A stretch of 64,000 nt of DNA, from NCBI RefSeq assembly GCF_029027405.1, contig NZ_CP093396.1, forward strand, positions 2,243,497 through 2,307,496, read 5' to 3'. Origin of the DNA: Sulfurimonas sp. GTDB taxonomy: Bacteria > Campylobacterota > Campylobacteria > Campylobacterales > Sulfurimonadaceae. Both the position numbers and the translations under genes were made by a program. Of this stretch, positions 25,440 to 35,726 are shown piece by piece (position 1 is the first letter of the stretch; each line of letters starts with the position of its first letter). The notes beneath the pieces were generated by a model. It searched no databases, was not told the DNA's origin, and saw only the letters and a list, made by a program, of their open reading frames with translations.

Positions 25440-27959
25440 TTACTTCACACTTACTTTTACAACTCCATCCATCATATAAAACTCTACTTTTGAACCTTCT
25501 ACAACTTTACCTTCTAAAATTAAATCAGCAAGACTATCTTCAATTATCTCATATAAAGCACGCTTAAGAGGTCTAGCACCATAATCTTCATCAAATCCAG
25601 CCTCAGCTATAAAAGCTTTAACTTCATCAGTAATACTTAGCTCTATGTCTCTCTCTTGCACCTTCTTTTTAATTTCATTAAAGAAAATATCTACTATTTC
25701 TACTATTTGTTCACGACCAAGAGAATTAAACTCTATAATATCATCAAGTCTATTTAAAAATTCAGGTTTAAAATATTGTTTTAACTCTTTTACATTTGAA
25801 GTTAAGATTATGATAGTGTTACTAAAATCTACCGTTACACCTTTGTTATCAGTTAAACGACCATCATCTAAAACTTGTAACAACATATTAAAAACATCTG
25901 GATGTGCTTTTTCTACCTCATCAAATAATATTACACTATATGGTTTTCTTCTAACTGCTTCTGTAAGCTGACCACCCTCTTCATAACCAACATACCCAGG
26001 TGCTGCCCCTATTAAACGAGAAACAGAATGTTTTTCCATATACTCACTCATATCTAGCCGTATCATTGCATCTTGGCTATCAAACAAAAACTTTGCTAAA
26101 GTTTTAGCAGTTTGTGTTTTACCAACTCCAGTTGGTCCTAAAAATAAAAAACTACCGATTGGGGTATTGGCATCTGATAGTCCCGCTTTATTTCTTTTAA
26201 TGGCACGAGCGACTGCATGAATAGCTTTTGTTTGACCTATAACCTCACTATTTAGTTCTGCCTCAACATTTAAAATCTTATCTTTATCTTTTTGAAGCAT
26301 TTTATTTATAGGTATACTTGTCCATCTAGATACTATAGATGCTATCGCATCTTCATCAACACTATTTTTCAAAAGTGTCCCTGCCTCTTGTAAATTATCC
26401 CATGACATATTTACATTTTTTTCTTCTTCTATTAGCGCTGGTATTTCTCCATATTCTATCTCAGCAGCACGGTTAAAATCTGCACTATTTTTAGCATTAT
26501 TTGCTTCTCTTCTTTTAGATTCAATCTCATTTTTTATAGCAGATATTCTTTGGAAAACTTCTTTCTCAGTATTAAACTGTACTTCTAAATTTCTAACATT
26601 TTCCTCAACATCAGCCAACTCTTTTGTTATTTCTAAAAGTCTTTTTTCATTTGCTGGAGTTTTTTCCATTTTTAGAGCTTCTTGTTCTACATGCAACTCT
26701 GAACTTTTTCTCTTTGCTACACTCAATACATTAGGCTCTGATTCTATTTGCATCTTAAGTTCAGCCGCCGCCTCATCAATTAAATCAATCGCTTTATCTG
26801 GTAAAAACCTATCTGCTATATATCTATCTGAAAGCTTTGCGGCAGCAACTAAAGCACTGTCAGTTATTGTAACGTTATGATGTGTTTCAAGTCTCTCCTT
26901 TATGCCTCTTAATATTTGTAAAGATTGATTTACTGTTGGTTCTTCAAGAGTAATTGGAAGAAATCTTCTTTGCAGTGCCATATCTTTTTCAAAAAACTTT
27001 CTATATTCTTTTAAAGTTGTAGCACCTATTGTGTGAAGTTCACCTCGAGCTAGAGCTGGTTTTAGAATATTAGCAGCATCCATACTTCCTTCACTCGCTC
27101 CTGCTCCTACAATAGTATGTATTTCATCAATAAATAAAATGATATTTCCACTCTGCTTCACTTCGTCAATAACTGCTTTTAATCTATCTTCAAACTCTCC
27201 ACGATACTTTGCACCAGCTATCAAAGCACTCATGTCAAGAGCTATAAGCCTTTTATTTTGTAAAGATGTTGGAACTTTATTTTCACTTATTCTTTGTGCT
27301 AAACCTTCTACTAAAGCTGTTTTACCAACTCCTGGTTCACCTAAAAGCATTGGATTATTTTTTGTCTTACGAATAAGTATCTGCATCATTCTAGTTATTT
27401 CTTCATCACGCCCAATTACTGGTGATAGCTTCCCTTCACTAGCTTGTGTTGTTAAATCAATACCATACTTTGCTAAAGATTCTAAAGTTTCATCAGAACT
27501 CTGAGAGTCAATTTTAGCTCCACCTCTAGAACTTTCTAAATTTTTTTCCAATTCAGACACATCAATATACTTTTTCAAAATACTTACATAAGGTTCTTTT
27601 TTTAAGTTCGCCAATATAAAAGTATCTACTGCTAAAAAAGTATCTCCATTTTTTGTCATTAAACCTGCAGCAACTTCGAGTGAGTTTACAAATTCTTTAG
27701 ATAATTTAATGCTTTCTTTTGATACGGTTGAAGACTTTGGTAATTTTTCACTTAAACTCTTTACATCTAACTCCATTGCAATTTTATCAATACTCATTTT
27801 ATTAAACATCTGATTTAAAACAGAAGATGAATTTGTAAGGAGTGCCCATAAAAAGTGTATGTTTATCACTTCTTGATTTTTATTGTGTAAAGCCAAAGAA
27901 ATAGAAGATTCTATAGCCTCAGTCATATTATGCGTAAGTTTTTCAAAAATATTATTCAT
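25440..27959 (-). CDS. clpB: ClpB disaggregase (AAA+ chaperone)
   Basis: 839 residues. Clp N-domain repeats ~1-145; first AAA+ module with [15 protein letters not shown] and Walker [14 protein letters not shown]; a coiled-coil middle domain ~395-510 that distinguishes ClpB from ClpA/C; second AAA+ module with [18 protein letters not shown] and [21 protein letters not shown]-terminal D2 small domain. It extracts proteins from aggregates together with DnaK. AAAGGAT precedes the ATG. The promoter and a possible HspR site are annotated separately. Confidence 0.97.
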   Translation of the reverse strand: MNNIFEKLTHNMTEAIESSISLALHNKNQEVINIHFLWALLTNSSSVLNQMFNKMSIDKIAMELDVKSLSEKLPKSSTVSKESIKLSKEFVNSLEVAAGLMTKNGDTFLAVDTFILANLKKEPYVSILKKYIDVSELEKNLESSRGGAKIDSQSSDETLESLAKYGIDLTTQASEGKLSPVIGRDEEITRMMQILIRKTKNNPMLLGEPGVGKTALVEGLAQRISENKVPTSLQNKRLIALDMSALIAGAKYRGEFEDRLKAVIDEVKQSGNIILFIDEIHTIVGAGASEGSMDAANILKPALARGELHTIGATTLKEYRKFFEKDMALQRRFLPITLEEPTVNQSLQILRGIKERLETHHNVTITDSALVAAAKLSDRYIADRFLPDKAIDLIDEAAAELKMQIESEPNVLSVAKRKSSELHVEQEALKMEKTPANEKRLLEITKELADVEENVRNLEVQFNTEKEVFQRISAIKNEIESKRREANNAKNSADFNRAAEIEYGEIPALIEEEKNVNMSWDNLQEAGTLLKNSVDEDAIASIVSRWTSIPINKMLQKDKDKILNVEAELNSEVIGQTKAIHAVARAIKRNKAGLSDANTPIGSFLFLGPTGVGKTQTAKTLAKFLFDSQDAMIRLDMSEYMEKHSVSRLIGAAPGYVGYEEGGQLTEAVRRKPYSVILFDEVEKAHPDVFNMLLQVLDDGRLTDNKGVTVDFSNTIIILTSNVKELKQYFKPEFLNRLDDIIEFNSLGREQIVEIVDIFFNEIKKKVQERDIELSITDEVKAFIAEAGFDEDYGARPLKRALYEIIEDSLADLILEGKVVEGSKVEFYMMDGVVKVSVK

Positions 27960-27987
27960 AAATTATCCTTTATTTTTTTATATAATA

Positions 27988-28018
27988 ATTATATCACATT
28001 GAGTCTATCTATGTCAAG
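27988..28018 (-). promoter_or_regulatory. clpB promoter overlapped by a HAIR-like (HspR) operator
   Basis: On the minus strand TTGACA (28017-28012) and TATAAT (27993-27988) are separated by 18 bases, about 28 bases upstream of the clpB ATG. Over the same bases lies CTTGACA-N7-ACTCAAT (28018-27998). The known HspR box HAIR is CTTGAGT-N7-ACTCAAG; 11 of 14 arm positions match and the spacing is exact. HspR represses clpB in several Campylobacterota. The promoter is strong; the operator assignment is inference. Confidence 0.7.
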
Positions 28019-28110
28019 TTAGTTTAGTCATGTTCCATTATGTTTTTACTTTATCTATTTATTAGCAACAATGTTATAAAATAATAAAATTTGATTTTTA
28101 GGAAGTAGCA

Positions 28111-28791
28111 ATGCTAACAATACTAGAGGCTATCAACACTCGTTCTTCAAAACGAGCTTTTTTACCAAAACCAGTATCTAAAGAAGTTCAAGAAAAAATC
28201 CTTAAAGCAGCAGGAATGACACCAAGTGGAGCAAATATGCAACCATGGATTGTTTACGCTGTTAGTAACAAGGAAATTTTACAAAATGTTGGAGATGCTA
28301 TCATTGCAAAAATGAATGCAGGTGTTAAACATGATCAATTTATCCAATACTACCCAAAAACATGGATAAGTCCATATAAAAAACGCCGTATTAAAACAGG
28401 TGTTGGTCTATATACACTCATGGAAGTTGATCGCAAAGATGTTGAAAAAAGAACAAAGATGTGGCATGATAACTTTAGATGGTTTGGCGCTCAAACAGTA
28501 TTTTTTATTTTTACAGACAAAGTAAACATAGATGAGGCACAAGGTGCCATCCTTGATTGTGGGGCATATATGCAAAGTATTTTACTCGCTGCTAAAGAGT
28601 TTGGACTTGACACTTGTCCTCAAGGCTCAACTACTGAGTTTGGGAAAGTAATTGCGAATGTTTTAAAAACACCTGATAATTTAGCTCTTTTATATAGTGT
28701 TGTAATTGGTTATGCAGATGAAGATGCTAAAATCAACTCTTATCAACCCAAGAGAGTTGCACTAGAAGATAGTGTTACTTTTATAGATTAG
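28111..28791 (+). CDS. Nitroreductase-family flavoprotein
   Basis: 226 residues. The opening ILEAINTRSSKRAFLPKPVS followed by GMTPSGANMQPWIVYAVSN is the FMN-binding signature of nitroreductases, and GAYMQSILLAAKEFGLDTCP is the conserved central helix. It would act as an NAD(P)H-dependent reductase in the cytoplasm; the natural substrate cannot be read from sequence. AGGAAG precedes the ATG. The 3' end overlaps the convergent PLP-enzyme gene by 11 bases. Confidence 0.92.
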   Translation: MLTILEAINTRSSKRAFLPKPVSKEVQEKILKAAGMTPSGANMQPWIVYAVSNKEILQNVGDAIIAKMNAGVKHDQFIQYYPKTWISPYKKRRIKTGVGLYTLMEVDRKDVEKRTKMWHDNFRWFGAQTVFFIFTDKVNIDEAQGAILDCGAYMQSILLAAKEFGLDTCPQGSTTEFGKVIANVLKTPDNLALLYSVVIGYADEDAKINSYQPKRVALEDSVTFID

Positions 28792-29647
28792 ATTTTCTAG
28801 CATCTATGGCTAGATATCTTTGCAACATACTTTCGTTTCCACTTACTCCACCACTATGAATATATAATATTTCTTCTTTAGTTTGACTCAAAAGAGCCTC
28901 CCACATAGCTGGAGAGTAAAGTAAATCAAACTCTATGCCTGCATCTAAAAGTTTTTTATACATTACATAAAATTCTGGATATGGCTTTGCAAAATGATAT
29001 TTTTTCTTTGGCTCTAAAATAATTAAATTTTCTGGTAGTTCATGTAGGGCTTGCATCTGAGTTTTTAAGTACCTTACATCTCCAACACATGGAGTTGTGT
29101 AAACTTTATGCTCAGGTAAAGCTAAGGCTAGAAATAGAGCTGTTGTACCTGTTCCAGATGGTGTTGCTAAAGATTTTATATCCAAGTTCTCTTCTCTTAT
29201 CTCTTGTGCTAAAACATCTAAACCTTTTTTTGCTTCTTTAACCGCTCCACCTTGTTCTATTATAAATGTATCAGCATCTATGCTTACTCGTAATGAAGCT
29301 ATAAAATTTCGATATAAACTATACTCTACTTCAATATGACGCATACCTAAAGAGATAGCCCGATAATAATTTCCAAGTTGAGACAATTTTTGAGTTTCAC
29401 TTATAGGTTTTGAATAGTAAATAAATTCCCAAGCCTTTCGTTTACACATTGCCGCAATTGCAAGCATAGCATTTGATTGAGTTCCACCATAAGAGATTAT
29501 TTTTTTTAATTTTTTTGGTGGAGTTTTTAAAAGAGTATATAGTTTTCTATATTTGTTTCCTGCGAGATATGGATTTATTAAATCATCTCTTTTAACAAGG
29601 AATCTCCTTGAATCTATCATTAAAGTAGATATAGGAGAATTTTGCAT
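28781..29647 (-). CDS. PLP-dependent enzyme of the ACC deaminase/D-cysteine desulfhydrase family
   Basis: 288 residues, fold type II. VKRDDLINPYLAGNKYRKLY carries the PLP lysine (GNKxRK). SYGGTQSNAMLAIAAMCKRK and SLATPSGTGTTALFLALALP supply phosphate-binding loops, and IHSGGVSGNESML the C-terminal site. It is shorter than typical 330-residue members. D-cysteine desulfhydrase or ACC deaminase activity is possible; the substrate is not determined. It lies downstream of the PPIase gene on the same strand, 14 bases away. Confidence 0.85.
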   Translation of the reverse strand: MQNSPISTLMIDSRRFLVKRDDLINPYLAGNKYRKLYTLLKTPPKKLKKIISYGGTQSNAMLAIAAMCKRKAWEFIYYSKPISETQKLSQLGNYYRAISLGMRHIEVEYSLYRNFIASLRVSIDADTFIIEQGGAVKEAKKGLDVLAQEIREENLDIKSLATPSGTGTTALFLALALPEHKVYTTPCVGDVRYLKTQMQALHELPENLIILEPKKKYHFAKPYPEFYVMYKKLLDAGIEFDLLYSPAMWEALLSQTKEEILYIHSGGVSGNESMLQRYLAIDARKSNL

Positions 29648-29661
29648 TTTTAAAAGCTATA

Positions 29662-30498
29662 TTATTTTATAGTAGCTTTTTTTTCTAGCTCTTGCATTTT
29701 TGTCTGCATTACAGATTTGAATTTTTCAGCTTTTAATCTTTTTTCTATAAAAGACTTAACTTCTGTAAAGCCTAGAATTTTTTTAGATTTTTTATCTTCT
29801 ATGTAGATTACATGGAATCCAGCCTGTGTTTGAACAGGTTCTTTAGAGACTTCACCAACCTTCATACTAAATGCGGCATCGTTAAACGCTGGGAACATTC
29901 TACCACGAGCAAAGTAGCTTAAGTCTCCACCTCGTGGTCCACTTGGTCCTATTGACTTAGCTTTTGCTACTTCTATAAACTTAGTTTTTAACTTATCGCC
30001 TTTTAGAGACTTAAGTTCTTTTATTACTGCATTAGCTTCAGCTTTTGTTTTTAGCAATACATGACGAGCATGAACACTTTCTTTTTCATAAAATTCTTCT
30101 TTATTTTTATCATAATAACTTTTTAAATCTTTATTTGAAACTTTTATACTTTCATGAAGATTTTCTTGCCAAACTTTAATCGCTAATTGTTTTTTTATAT
30201 CATCTTGTACTTTTTTGTATTCTTCTTTAAATTTTTTAGATTTAAGCACACCTGTCTTTTTAGCATCTCCAAAAATCAACTCTTTTGCTATTAACTCTTG
30301 TAAAAACTGTTGTCCTAATTTAGCTTGTTTTTCTGGTGGTACTTGGTTAAATCCACCTTTTGTTGCATTCATTAGACCTTTATAAACATCTTGTTGTGTA
30401 ATTTCAGTTCCATTCACAGTAACAATAGTGTTTGCGCCAACAAGTGTAGTTGCGAACAAAAGAGAAGCAAAAATTTTAGTTATTTTCATCATTTTCAT
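29662..30498 (-). CDS. Periplasmic parvulin-type peptidyl-prolyl isomerase, PEB4/SurA-like
   Basis: 278 residues. The signal peptide (MKMMKITKIFASLLFATTLV...ANT) is followed by a SurA-like N-terminal chaperone region. The parvulin domain is ~140-235 (ARHVLLKTKAEANAV, GPSGPRGGDLSYFARGRM, FSMKVGEVSKEPVQTQAGFH). It matches Campylobacter PEB4 (CBF2), which helps outer-membrane protein folding. In C. jejuni peb4 sits between nth and fba; both lie within 5 kb here, supporting orthology. A second ATG at codon 3 is also plausible. Confidence 0.9.
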   Translation of the reverse strand: MKMMKITKIFASLLFATTLVGANTIVTVNGTEITQQDVYKGLMNATKGGFNQVPPEKQAKLGQQFLQELIAKELIFGDAKKTGVLKSKKFKEEYKKVQDDIKKQLAIKVWQENLHESIKVSNKDLKSYYDKNKEEFYEKESVHARHVLLKTKAEANAVIKELKSLKGDKLKTKFIEVAKAKSIGPSGPRGGDLSYFARGRMFPAFNDAAFSMKVGEVSKEPVQTQAGFHVIYIEDKKSKKILGFTEVKSFIEKRLKAEKFKSVMQTKMQELEKKATIK

Positions 30499-30551
30499 TA
30501 TATTTAATTCCTTTTAGATTCAAAATTCTAATGCTTTTATATTAACACTTA

Positions 30552-32477
30552 TTAAACAGATGAAACTCGTAAGTATTTGTTAAGTATATTTTCTAGTACA
30601 TCTCGACTTAAAGGCTTTGACATATAATCATCTAAACCTTCTAAAAGTAGCATCTCTTTATCTCCTTGCATAGCCATGGCAGTAAGTGCGACAATCGGAG
30701 TTTTATCATTTTTATTTATTTTTTGCTTAATCTCTTTAGTTGCAATAATACCATTTTTTTCTGGCATATCTATATCCATAAATATAATATCAAAATTCTT
30801 TTTTTCACACATATTCACTGCTTCATTTCCATTAGATGCTGTAAAAACTTTTATATTGTATTCTTTAAGTATGATTTTAATTAATTTCTGATTTATTAAG
30901 TTATCTTCAACTACCAAAGCATTAATATTACTATTTACGTTACCTTTTACTAAATTATCTTTTTTATAAATTTGATTTAGTTGCTTAAAAACAACACTCG
31001 GTAAAAGAGGTTTTCTAAAAACATTGTCAACAATATGAGTGAATTTTGTTTGCAATTTCTCATCTTCTTCTAACAACAAAATTACAGGGGTTTTTTTTGA
31101 GTATGCACCCAACTCTAACATCCAAGTAGAATCTTTTTTATTTGCGATTACATAAAGAGTTTCAATCCCAAAATAAATGTTTTCATCAAGAATATTTGAC
31201 TTAACAACATCAATAGCAAAAGAACGAAGATATGTAGTTAAAAAATTAGCTTCATCAACTCTTTTAGAATCAAGAAGTAAGATTTTTACTTTTTTCTTAC
31301 TCATCATTTTATAAGCTTGTCCTTTAACATCTTTAAAATTAAGTGCGAAATTGAAATAACTTCCATACCCCTCTTCACTTTGAATTTTAAGCTCAGAACC
31401 AAGTAAACTAACCAGTCCATAAGAAAGACTGAGCCCTACCCCAAGTCTTTCATAAACTTGAGTTCCAGCATTAAATGGTTCAGTAATCTGGGTAATCTGC
31501 TCATTTGCTATACCTTTCCCATTATCTTTTACACTAAAACCTATACGACAAGCTCCATTTAGTTGTTTTTTTAGTAATTTAACCTCAACTATTATCCTGC
31601 CATCTCGTGATGTAAATTTTATAGCATTTTGAATAAGTGAATTCATAACTTGTTTAATCTTTCCAAAATCTGCATTTAATTCAATTGGTAATTTAGGGTC
31701 TATAAAAGCAAAAAGATTTATACCTTTATCTTTAGCAAAGACAGAGTAGTTATAAGCTATTTTTTCCATCTCAAAAGATATATTGAAAGTAGATGGATTT
31801 AACTTTAACCTACCTCCTTGCATTTGGGAAAGATCTAAAAGAGTCTCTATATTTGACATTAAGTTTCTAGAAGAACGATTTATCATATTTAAATATTCTG
31901 TTTGTGTTTTGTTAAGGCTCGTTTGTTGAAAAAGTTCAATAAAGCCAAGTATTCCATTCATTGGAGTTCTAAATTCATGACCTATCTTTGATAAAAATTT
32001 TGATTTTAATTTTTCAACTTCTTTAATTCTTAATTTTGAAAGTTGTAATTTTGTAATATCTTCTAACTCCAATATATAAAATTCTTTTGAACTTTGTAAA
32101 CTGTGACATTTTGCATTTATTGTCAACATCTCATTATCAGTATTTAATATACTTATGTAATACCCCTCTTTTTTATACTTTTTTATATAATCAAGCCAAC
32201 TTTTATCGTCCTGTGTAAAAATCTCTTCACTTTCATTTAAAAAAAGTTCTCTTACACTTTCATATTTTGTACGAAAATCTTCTATATTTTTAAAATCAAA
32301 AGTATTAAAAAAAAGTTTGTTTGCTCCTATCCAACCAGCTTCTTTTGTAAAAAAGAGCATCATTGAACTATTTGAGTCTACTATCTCCCAAATCATCTCT
32401 TTTGTAAAGTAACTAGTGTAATTTCTTTCTTCTTTAACTTTAGGCTTTGTTTTTTTTAAAAATGAAAATATTCCCAT
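30552..32477 (-). CDS. Hybrid sensor histidine kinase with terminal receiver domain
   Basis: 641 residues, no membrane span. A PAS-like N-terminal region ~20-140 precedes HisKA with KFLSKIGHEFRTPMNGILGF (phosphorylated His). The HATPase domain has NSLIQNAIKFTSRDGRI and FSVKDNGKGIANEQI. A degenerate receiver-like segment lies ~395-510. The C-terminal receiver starts NALVVEDNLINQKLIKIILK, with the phosphorylatable Asp in IIFMDIDMPEKNG and Lys in DYMSKPLS. There is no output domain, so it probably passes phosphate to another protein. The signal is unknown and no cognate regulator is adjacent. Confidence 0.92.
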   Translation of the reverse strand: MGIFSFLKKTKPKVKEERNYTSYFTKEMIWEIVDSNSSMMLFFTKEAGWIGANKLFFNTFDFKNIEDFRTKYESVRELFLNESEEIFTQDDKSWLDYIKKYKKEGYYISILNTDNEMLTINAKCHSLQSSKEFYILELEDITKLQLSKLRIKEVEKLKSKFLSKIGHEFRTPMNGILGFIELFQQTSLNKTQTEYLNMINRSSRNLMSNIETLLDLSQMQGGRLKLNPSTFNISFEMEKIAYNYSVFAKDKGINLFAFIDPKLPIELNADFGKIKQVMNSLIQNAIKFTSRDGRIIVEVKLLKKQLNGACRIGFSVKDNGKGIANEQITQITEPFNAGTQVYERLGVGLSLSYGLVSLLGSELKIQSEEGYGSYFNFALNFKDVKGQAYKMMSKKKVKILLLDSKRVDEANFLTTYLRSFAIDVVKSNILDENIYFGIETLYVIANKKDSTWMLELGAYSKKTPVILLLEEDEKLQTKFTHIVDNVFRKPLLPSVVFKQLNQIYKKDNLVKGNVNSNINALVVEDNLINQKLIKIILKEYNIKVFTASNGNEAVNMCEKKNFDIIFMDIDMPEKNGIIATKEIKQKINKNDKTPIVALTAMAMQGDKEMLLLEGLDDYMSKPLSRDVLENILNKYLRVSSV

Positions 32478-32531
32478 AAAATAACCTTTTAAAATTTCTG
32501 TATTGATTATAACATATAACTTTGATAAACT

Positions 32532-33179
32532 ATGATTATGAAAAAAGCAACAAAAAAAGAGATTTTAGAGGTTCACCAACTTTTTATAGATAGATATAGC
32601 GACGCAGTTACTGAGCTAAAATATAAAAATGCTTATGAGTTAGTGGTGGCAGTTTCACTCTCTGCACAATGCACAGATAAGCGGGTAAATATACTAACTC
32701 CTAAACTATTTGAAAAATACCCAAACACACATGAACTAGCAAACGCTGACATAGATGATGTAAAAGCACTAATAAATAGTTGTTCTTTTTTTAACAATAA
32801 AGCAAAAAATATTATAGCGATGGCATCTAGAGTTGAAGAAGTTTACAATGGCGAAATTCCAATGGATGAGAAAGAGCTAATTACACTTGGAGGAGTTGGA
32901 CAAAAAACTGCAAATGTTGTGATGATAGAATACACAGGAGCGAACCTTATGGCAGTTGATACGCATGTATTTCGTGTTTCTCACAGACTTGGACTAAGTG
33001 ATGATAAAACTGCAACAGCTACAGAAGCAACACTTGTTAAAAAATTTAAAAATAATCTTCATGCTCTACATCAAGGTATGGTTCTCTTTGGTCGTTACAT
33101 TTGTACTGCTAAAAATCCAAAATGCAAAGAGTGTTTTTTAACAGAGTTTTGTAAAACAACAAAAACTTTTAAGGTTTAG
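32532..33179 (+). CDS. nth: Endonuclease III (DNA glycosylase/AP lyase)
   Basis: 215 residues. The helix-hairpin-helix LGGVGQKTANVVMIEY holds the catalytic Lys, and AVDTHVFRVSHRLG the catalytic Asp. The iron-sulfur loop CTAKNPKCKECFLTEFC has C-x6-C-x2-C-x5-C spacing. It removes oxidised pyrimidines in base excision repair. Two ATGs lie close together (32532, 32538); the second gives MKKATKKE and may be the true start. There is almost no leader after a possible TAAACT -10 element. Confidence 0.95.
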   Translation: MIMKKATKKEILEVHQLFIDRYSDAVTELKYKNAYELVVAVSLSAQCTDKRVNILTPKLFEKYPNTHELANADIDDVKALINSCSFFNNKAKNIIAMASRVEEVYNGEIPMDEKELITLGGVGQKTANVVMIEYTGANLMAVDTHVFRVSHRLGLSDDKTATATEATLVKKFKNNLHALHQGMVLFGRYICTAKNPKCKECFLTEFCKTTKTFKV

Positions 33180-33205
33180 GGAATAAAAATTGCTTAAACT
33201 TAAGT

Positions 33206-33445
33206 ATGATTAAAACATTACTACTTATTTTTATGGCTATTTTTTTTACTGGCTGTATAAATAAACATGGGGTTTCTGCAAAATATTATAGTGAATGCAA
33301 AGAGTACTACGACCTTCAAGGATACTACCATAAAGAGTGCGGAGAAGACGATATAGTAACTTATAAGGAGATTGCTGAAAGTGCTGGTAAAGTCGTAGAT
33401 GTTTGGACTGAAAAAAAAGAAAAACCAAAAGGTAATGTTTGGTAA
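33206..33445 (+). CDS. Small putative lipoprotein
   Basis: 79 residues. MIKTLLLIFMAIFFTGC is a type II signal peptide ending in a lipobox-like FTGC. The mature part (YYSECKEYYDLQGYYHKECG) contains further cysteines that could form disulfides, then a Lys-rich tail. No family was recognised. It lies 26 bases after nth on the same strand and is convergent with cmoA. Unknown function. Confidence 0.7.
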   Translation: MIKTLLLIFMAIFFTGCINKHGVSAKYYSECKEYYDLQGYYHKECGEDDIVTYKEIAESAGKVVDVWTEKKEKPKGNVW

Positions 33446-33454
33446 AAAAGATTC

Positions 33455-34162
33455 TTATTTAATAGCTATAAAAGTTGCAAAATTTGCCCATCTAAAGACT
33501 ACTTCACAATGAGAAAACCCACAATTTTTTGCCATTTGTATATTTTCTTCCTCGCTATATGGAACTAAAACATTCTCTAGTGCTTCTCTTTTTTGCATAA
33601 TTTCATACTCTGAATAACCTTGCTCTTTTTTAAAATCATAGTAACACTCAATAAGGTCTTTATTTAGTTTAGCGTTATGAGAGATTACTTTTTCGCTAAA
33701 TATAAAAACTCCTTCTTTGTTGAGAGCAGATGCTATCTTTTTAATAAGTTCTTCTCGGACTAAGGGACGGATAAACTGTAGAGTATAATTACTTACAAAT
33801 ACATCCGCTTTTTCATACTCATAAGTTAGTATATCTGCATTTTCTAGTTGAAGTTTTGCTCCAAGAGCATGGGCTTTTTTTCTAGCTTGTTCTAGCATCG
33901 CTTCAGAGTTATCAAGTCCAACTAAATTTGCCTTACACTCAAGTTGTCTACTAATGTTTAAAAGCAAAGATGCAGTTGAAGAGCCTAAGTCATAAAGAAT
34001 AGAACCATCTTTTAAATTTTTAAGTGCAAAAAACTCAGTAATCTTTTGACTCTCTTTATAAAAAGGAACACTTCGCTCTAGCATATCATCAAAAACTGCA
34101 GCTACTTCTTCATCAAACTCAAATTGTTTTTTTATAGGTTTTGTAAAAACTTTATCATTCAT
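33455..34162 (-). CDS. cmoA: Carboxy-S-adenosyl-L-methionine synthase
   Basis: 235 residues. The N-terminal [20 protein letters not shown] and [20 protein letters not shown] are diagnostic for CmoA. The SAM site [16 protein letters not shown] and [15 protein letters not shown] follow. [15 protein letters not shown] and FIFSEKV are also conserved. It makes carboxy-SAM from SAM and prephenate for the wobble modification cmo5U34 in tRNA. CmoB is not in this window. Divergent from the gene at 34191. Confidence 0.93.
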   Translation of the reverse strand: MNDKVFTKPIKKQFEFDEEVAAVFDDMLERSVPFYKESQKITEFFALKNLKDGSILYDLGSSTASLLLNISRQLECKANLVGLDNSEAMLEQARKKAHALGAKLQLENADILTYEYEKADVFVSNYTLQFIRPLVREELIKKIASALNKEGVFIFSEKVISHNAKLNKDLIECYYDFKKEQGYSEYEIMQKREALENVLVPYSEEENIQMAKNCGFSHCEVVFRWANFATFIAIK

Positions 34163-34190
34163 ATTCGTATTTTAGCTCTCTTATATTAAA

Positions 34191-34562
34191 ATGTCAAAAA
34201 TAAACACTAAGAGAATAGATATGGAAATTAACACTTCGACATGGATGCTAGTATTTTTTATAATTTTATTGGTAGTTAGCATCTGGAAAATATATGCTTT
34301 TTTACCTAACAAAGAGTTAGCAGATGATGACACAACAGAGGCTTCACATGAAGAACTAATATATCTAATGTTAAAAGTCATTAAAAGCTCAGATGCCAAT
34401 ATAGAAGCAGCTGTATTATATAAAAAGATGAGGAATGACAAAAGTTTCGATGAAAAACATTTCTGGAGATTTAATCAAAACAGATTAAATAAACTTCTAA
34501 GCCAATACTATTTAGAAAATCCAGATGTTTTTAGTATAGAAGATATTTATAAAACTCTTTAG
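34191..34562 (+). CDS. Hypothetical single-span membrane protein
   Basis: 123 residues. After a short polar start (MSKINTKRIDMEINTST) there is one membrane helix (WMLVFFIILLVVSIWKIYAF), then a helical, charged cytoplasmic domain ending SQYYLENPDVFSIEDIYKTL. No family was recognised. An internal ATG at 34221 (MEINTST) fits the membrane topology and may be the real start. Convergent with fba, overlapping it by 4 bases. Confidence 0.65.
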   Translation: MSKINTKRIDMEINTSTWMLVFFIILLVVSIWKIYAFLPNKELADDDTTEASHEELIYLMLKVIKSSDANIEAAVLYKKMRNDKSFDEKHFWRFNQNRLNKLLSQYYLENPDVFSIEDIYKTL

Positions 34563-35638
34563 TTTGTATCAATCGCATTCAAATCTTTAAAAGCAACCTC
34601 TACACGAGAAACTAGACTCAATTGCCCTGCTCTTAACCATTTTCTTGGGTCATAGTATTTTTTGTTTGGTTTTTCTTCTCCATCAGGATTACCGATTTGA
34701 CCTTGAAGATAAGCATTGTTTTTCTCAACATACTCTTTAGTTCCTACCCAAGTTGCCCATTGAGTGTCTGTATCGATATTCATCTTTATTACACCGTAAC
34801 CTATTGCTTCACTAATTTCACTAGGAAGTGAACCTGAACCACCATGAAAAACAAAGTTTACAGGCTTAGCATCTGTGCCAAATTTCTCTGCTATATATTT
34901 TTGAGAATTATCTAAAATAGTTGGAGTTAGTGTTACATTTCCAGGTTTGTAAACACCATGAACATTACCAAACGATGCGGCTATTGTAAAATGAGGAGAT
35001 ACTTCATTTAATTCTTTGTAAGCAAATGCTACATCTTCTGGTTGAGTATATAAAAGTGAATTATCAATATTTGTATTATCTACTCCATCTTCTTCACCAC
35101 CAGTACAACCTAGCTCTATTTCTATGCTCATATTTATTTTACTCATTCGCTCTAAATATTTTTTACAAATGCTAATATTTTCTTCTAAAGGTTCTTCTGA
35201 AAGATCTAACATATGAGATGAATACAAAGCTTTTCCCGTATGATTAAAATGTTTTTCACCAGCATCTAGCAAAGCATCTATCCAAGGAAGAAGTTTTTTT
35301 GCGGCATGGTCTGTGTGAAGTATGACTGCTACTCCATAGGCAACTGCCATTTGATGAACATATTTAGCACCAGTGATTGCTCCAATTATTGCCGCTTTTT
35401 CGCCTTCATTACTCAAACCTTTTCCAGCAAAGTAAGAAGCTCCACCATTACTAAACTGAATAATAACAGGAGAGTTTACTTTTGCAGCTGCTTCTAAAAT
35501 TCCATTTATAGAATCGGTTGAAATAACATTCACAGCAGGAATAGCAAAACCTCTCTCCTTGGCCATGTTATAGACATTTTGTACATCATTTCCAAAAAGA
35601 ACACCTGGGTTTACAATATCTAATACGCCTTTGCTCAT
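34559..35638 (-). CDS. fba: Class II fructose-bisphosphate aldolase
   Basis: 359 residues, class IIA. Zinc ligands are visible in AVILHTDHAAKKLLPW, SIEIELGCTGGEEDGVDN, SFGNVHGVYKPGN and NFVFHGGSGS. Catalyses reversible cleavage of fructose 1,6-bisphosphate; in this chemolithotroph-like setting gluconeogenic use is likely (inference). The ATG is followed by SKGVLDIVNPGVLFGNDVQN, the normal start. AGGAAG precedes the ATG. Confidence 0.97.
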   Translation of the reverse strand: MSKGVLDIVNPGVLFGNDVQNVYNMAKERGFAIPAVNVISTDSINGILEAAAKVNSPVIIQFSNGGASYFAGKGLSNEGEKAAIIGAITGAKYVHQMAVAYGVAVILHTDHAAKKLLPWIDALLDAGEKHFNHTGKALYSSHMLDLSEEPLEENISICKKYLERMSKINMSIEIELGCTGGEEDGVDNTNIDNSLLYTQPEDVAFAYKELNEVSPHFTIAASFGNVHGVYKPGNVTLTPTILDNSQKYIAEKFGTDAKPVNFVFHGGSGSLPSEISEAIGYGVIKMNIDTDTQWATWVGTKEYVEKNNAYLQGQIGNPDGEEKPNKKYYDPRKWLRAGQLSLVSRVEVAFKDLNAIDTN

Positions 35639-35726
35639 AATACTTCCTAAGTTTTAATTGAGTCATTATATTATAAGCTTTATTTGAAATAACTTTGTTA
35701 TAACCTTTTTATGATAAAATTCCCAT

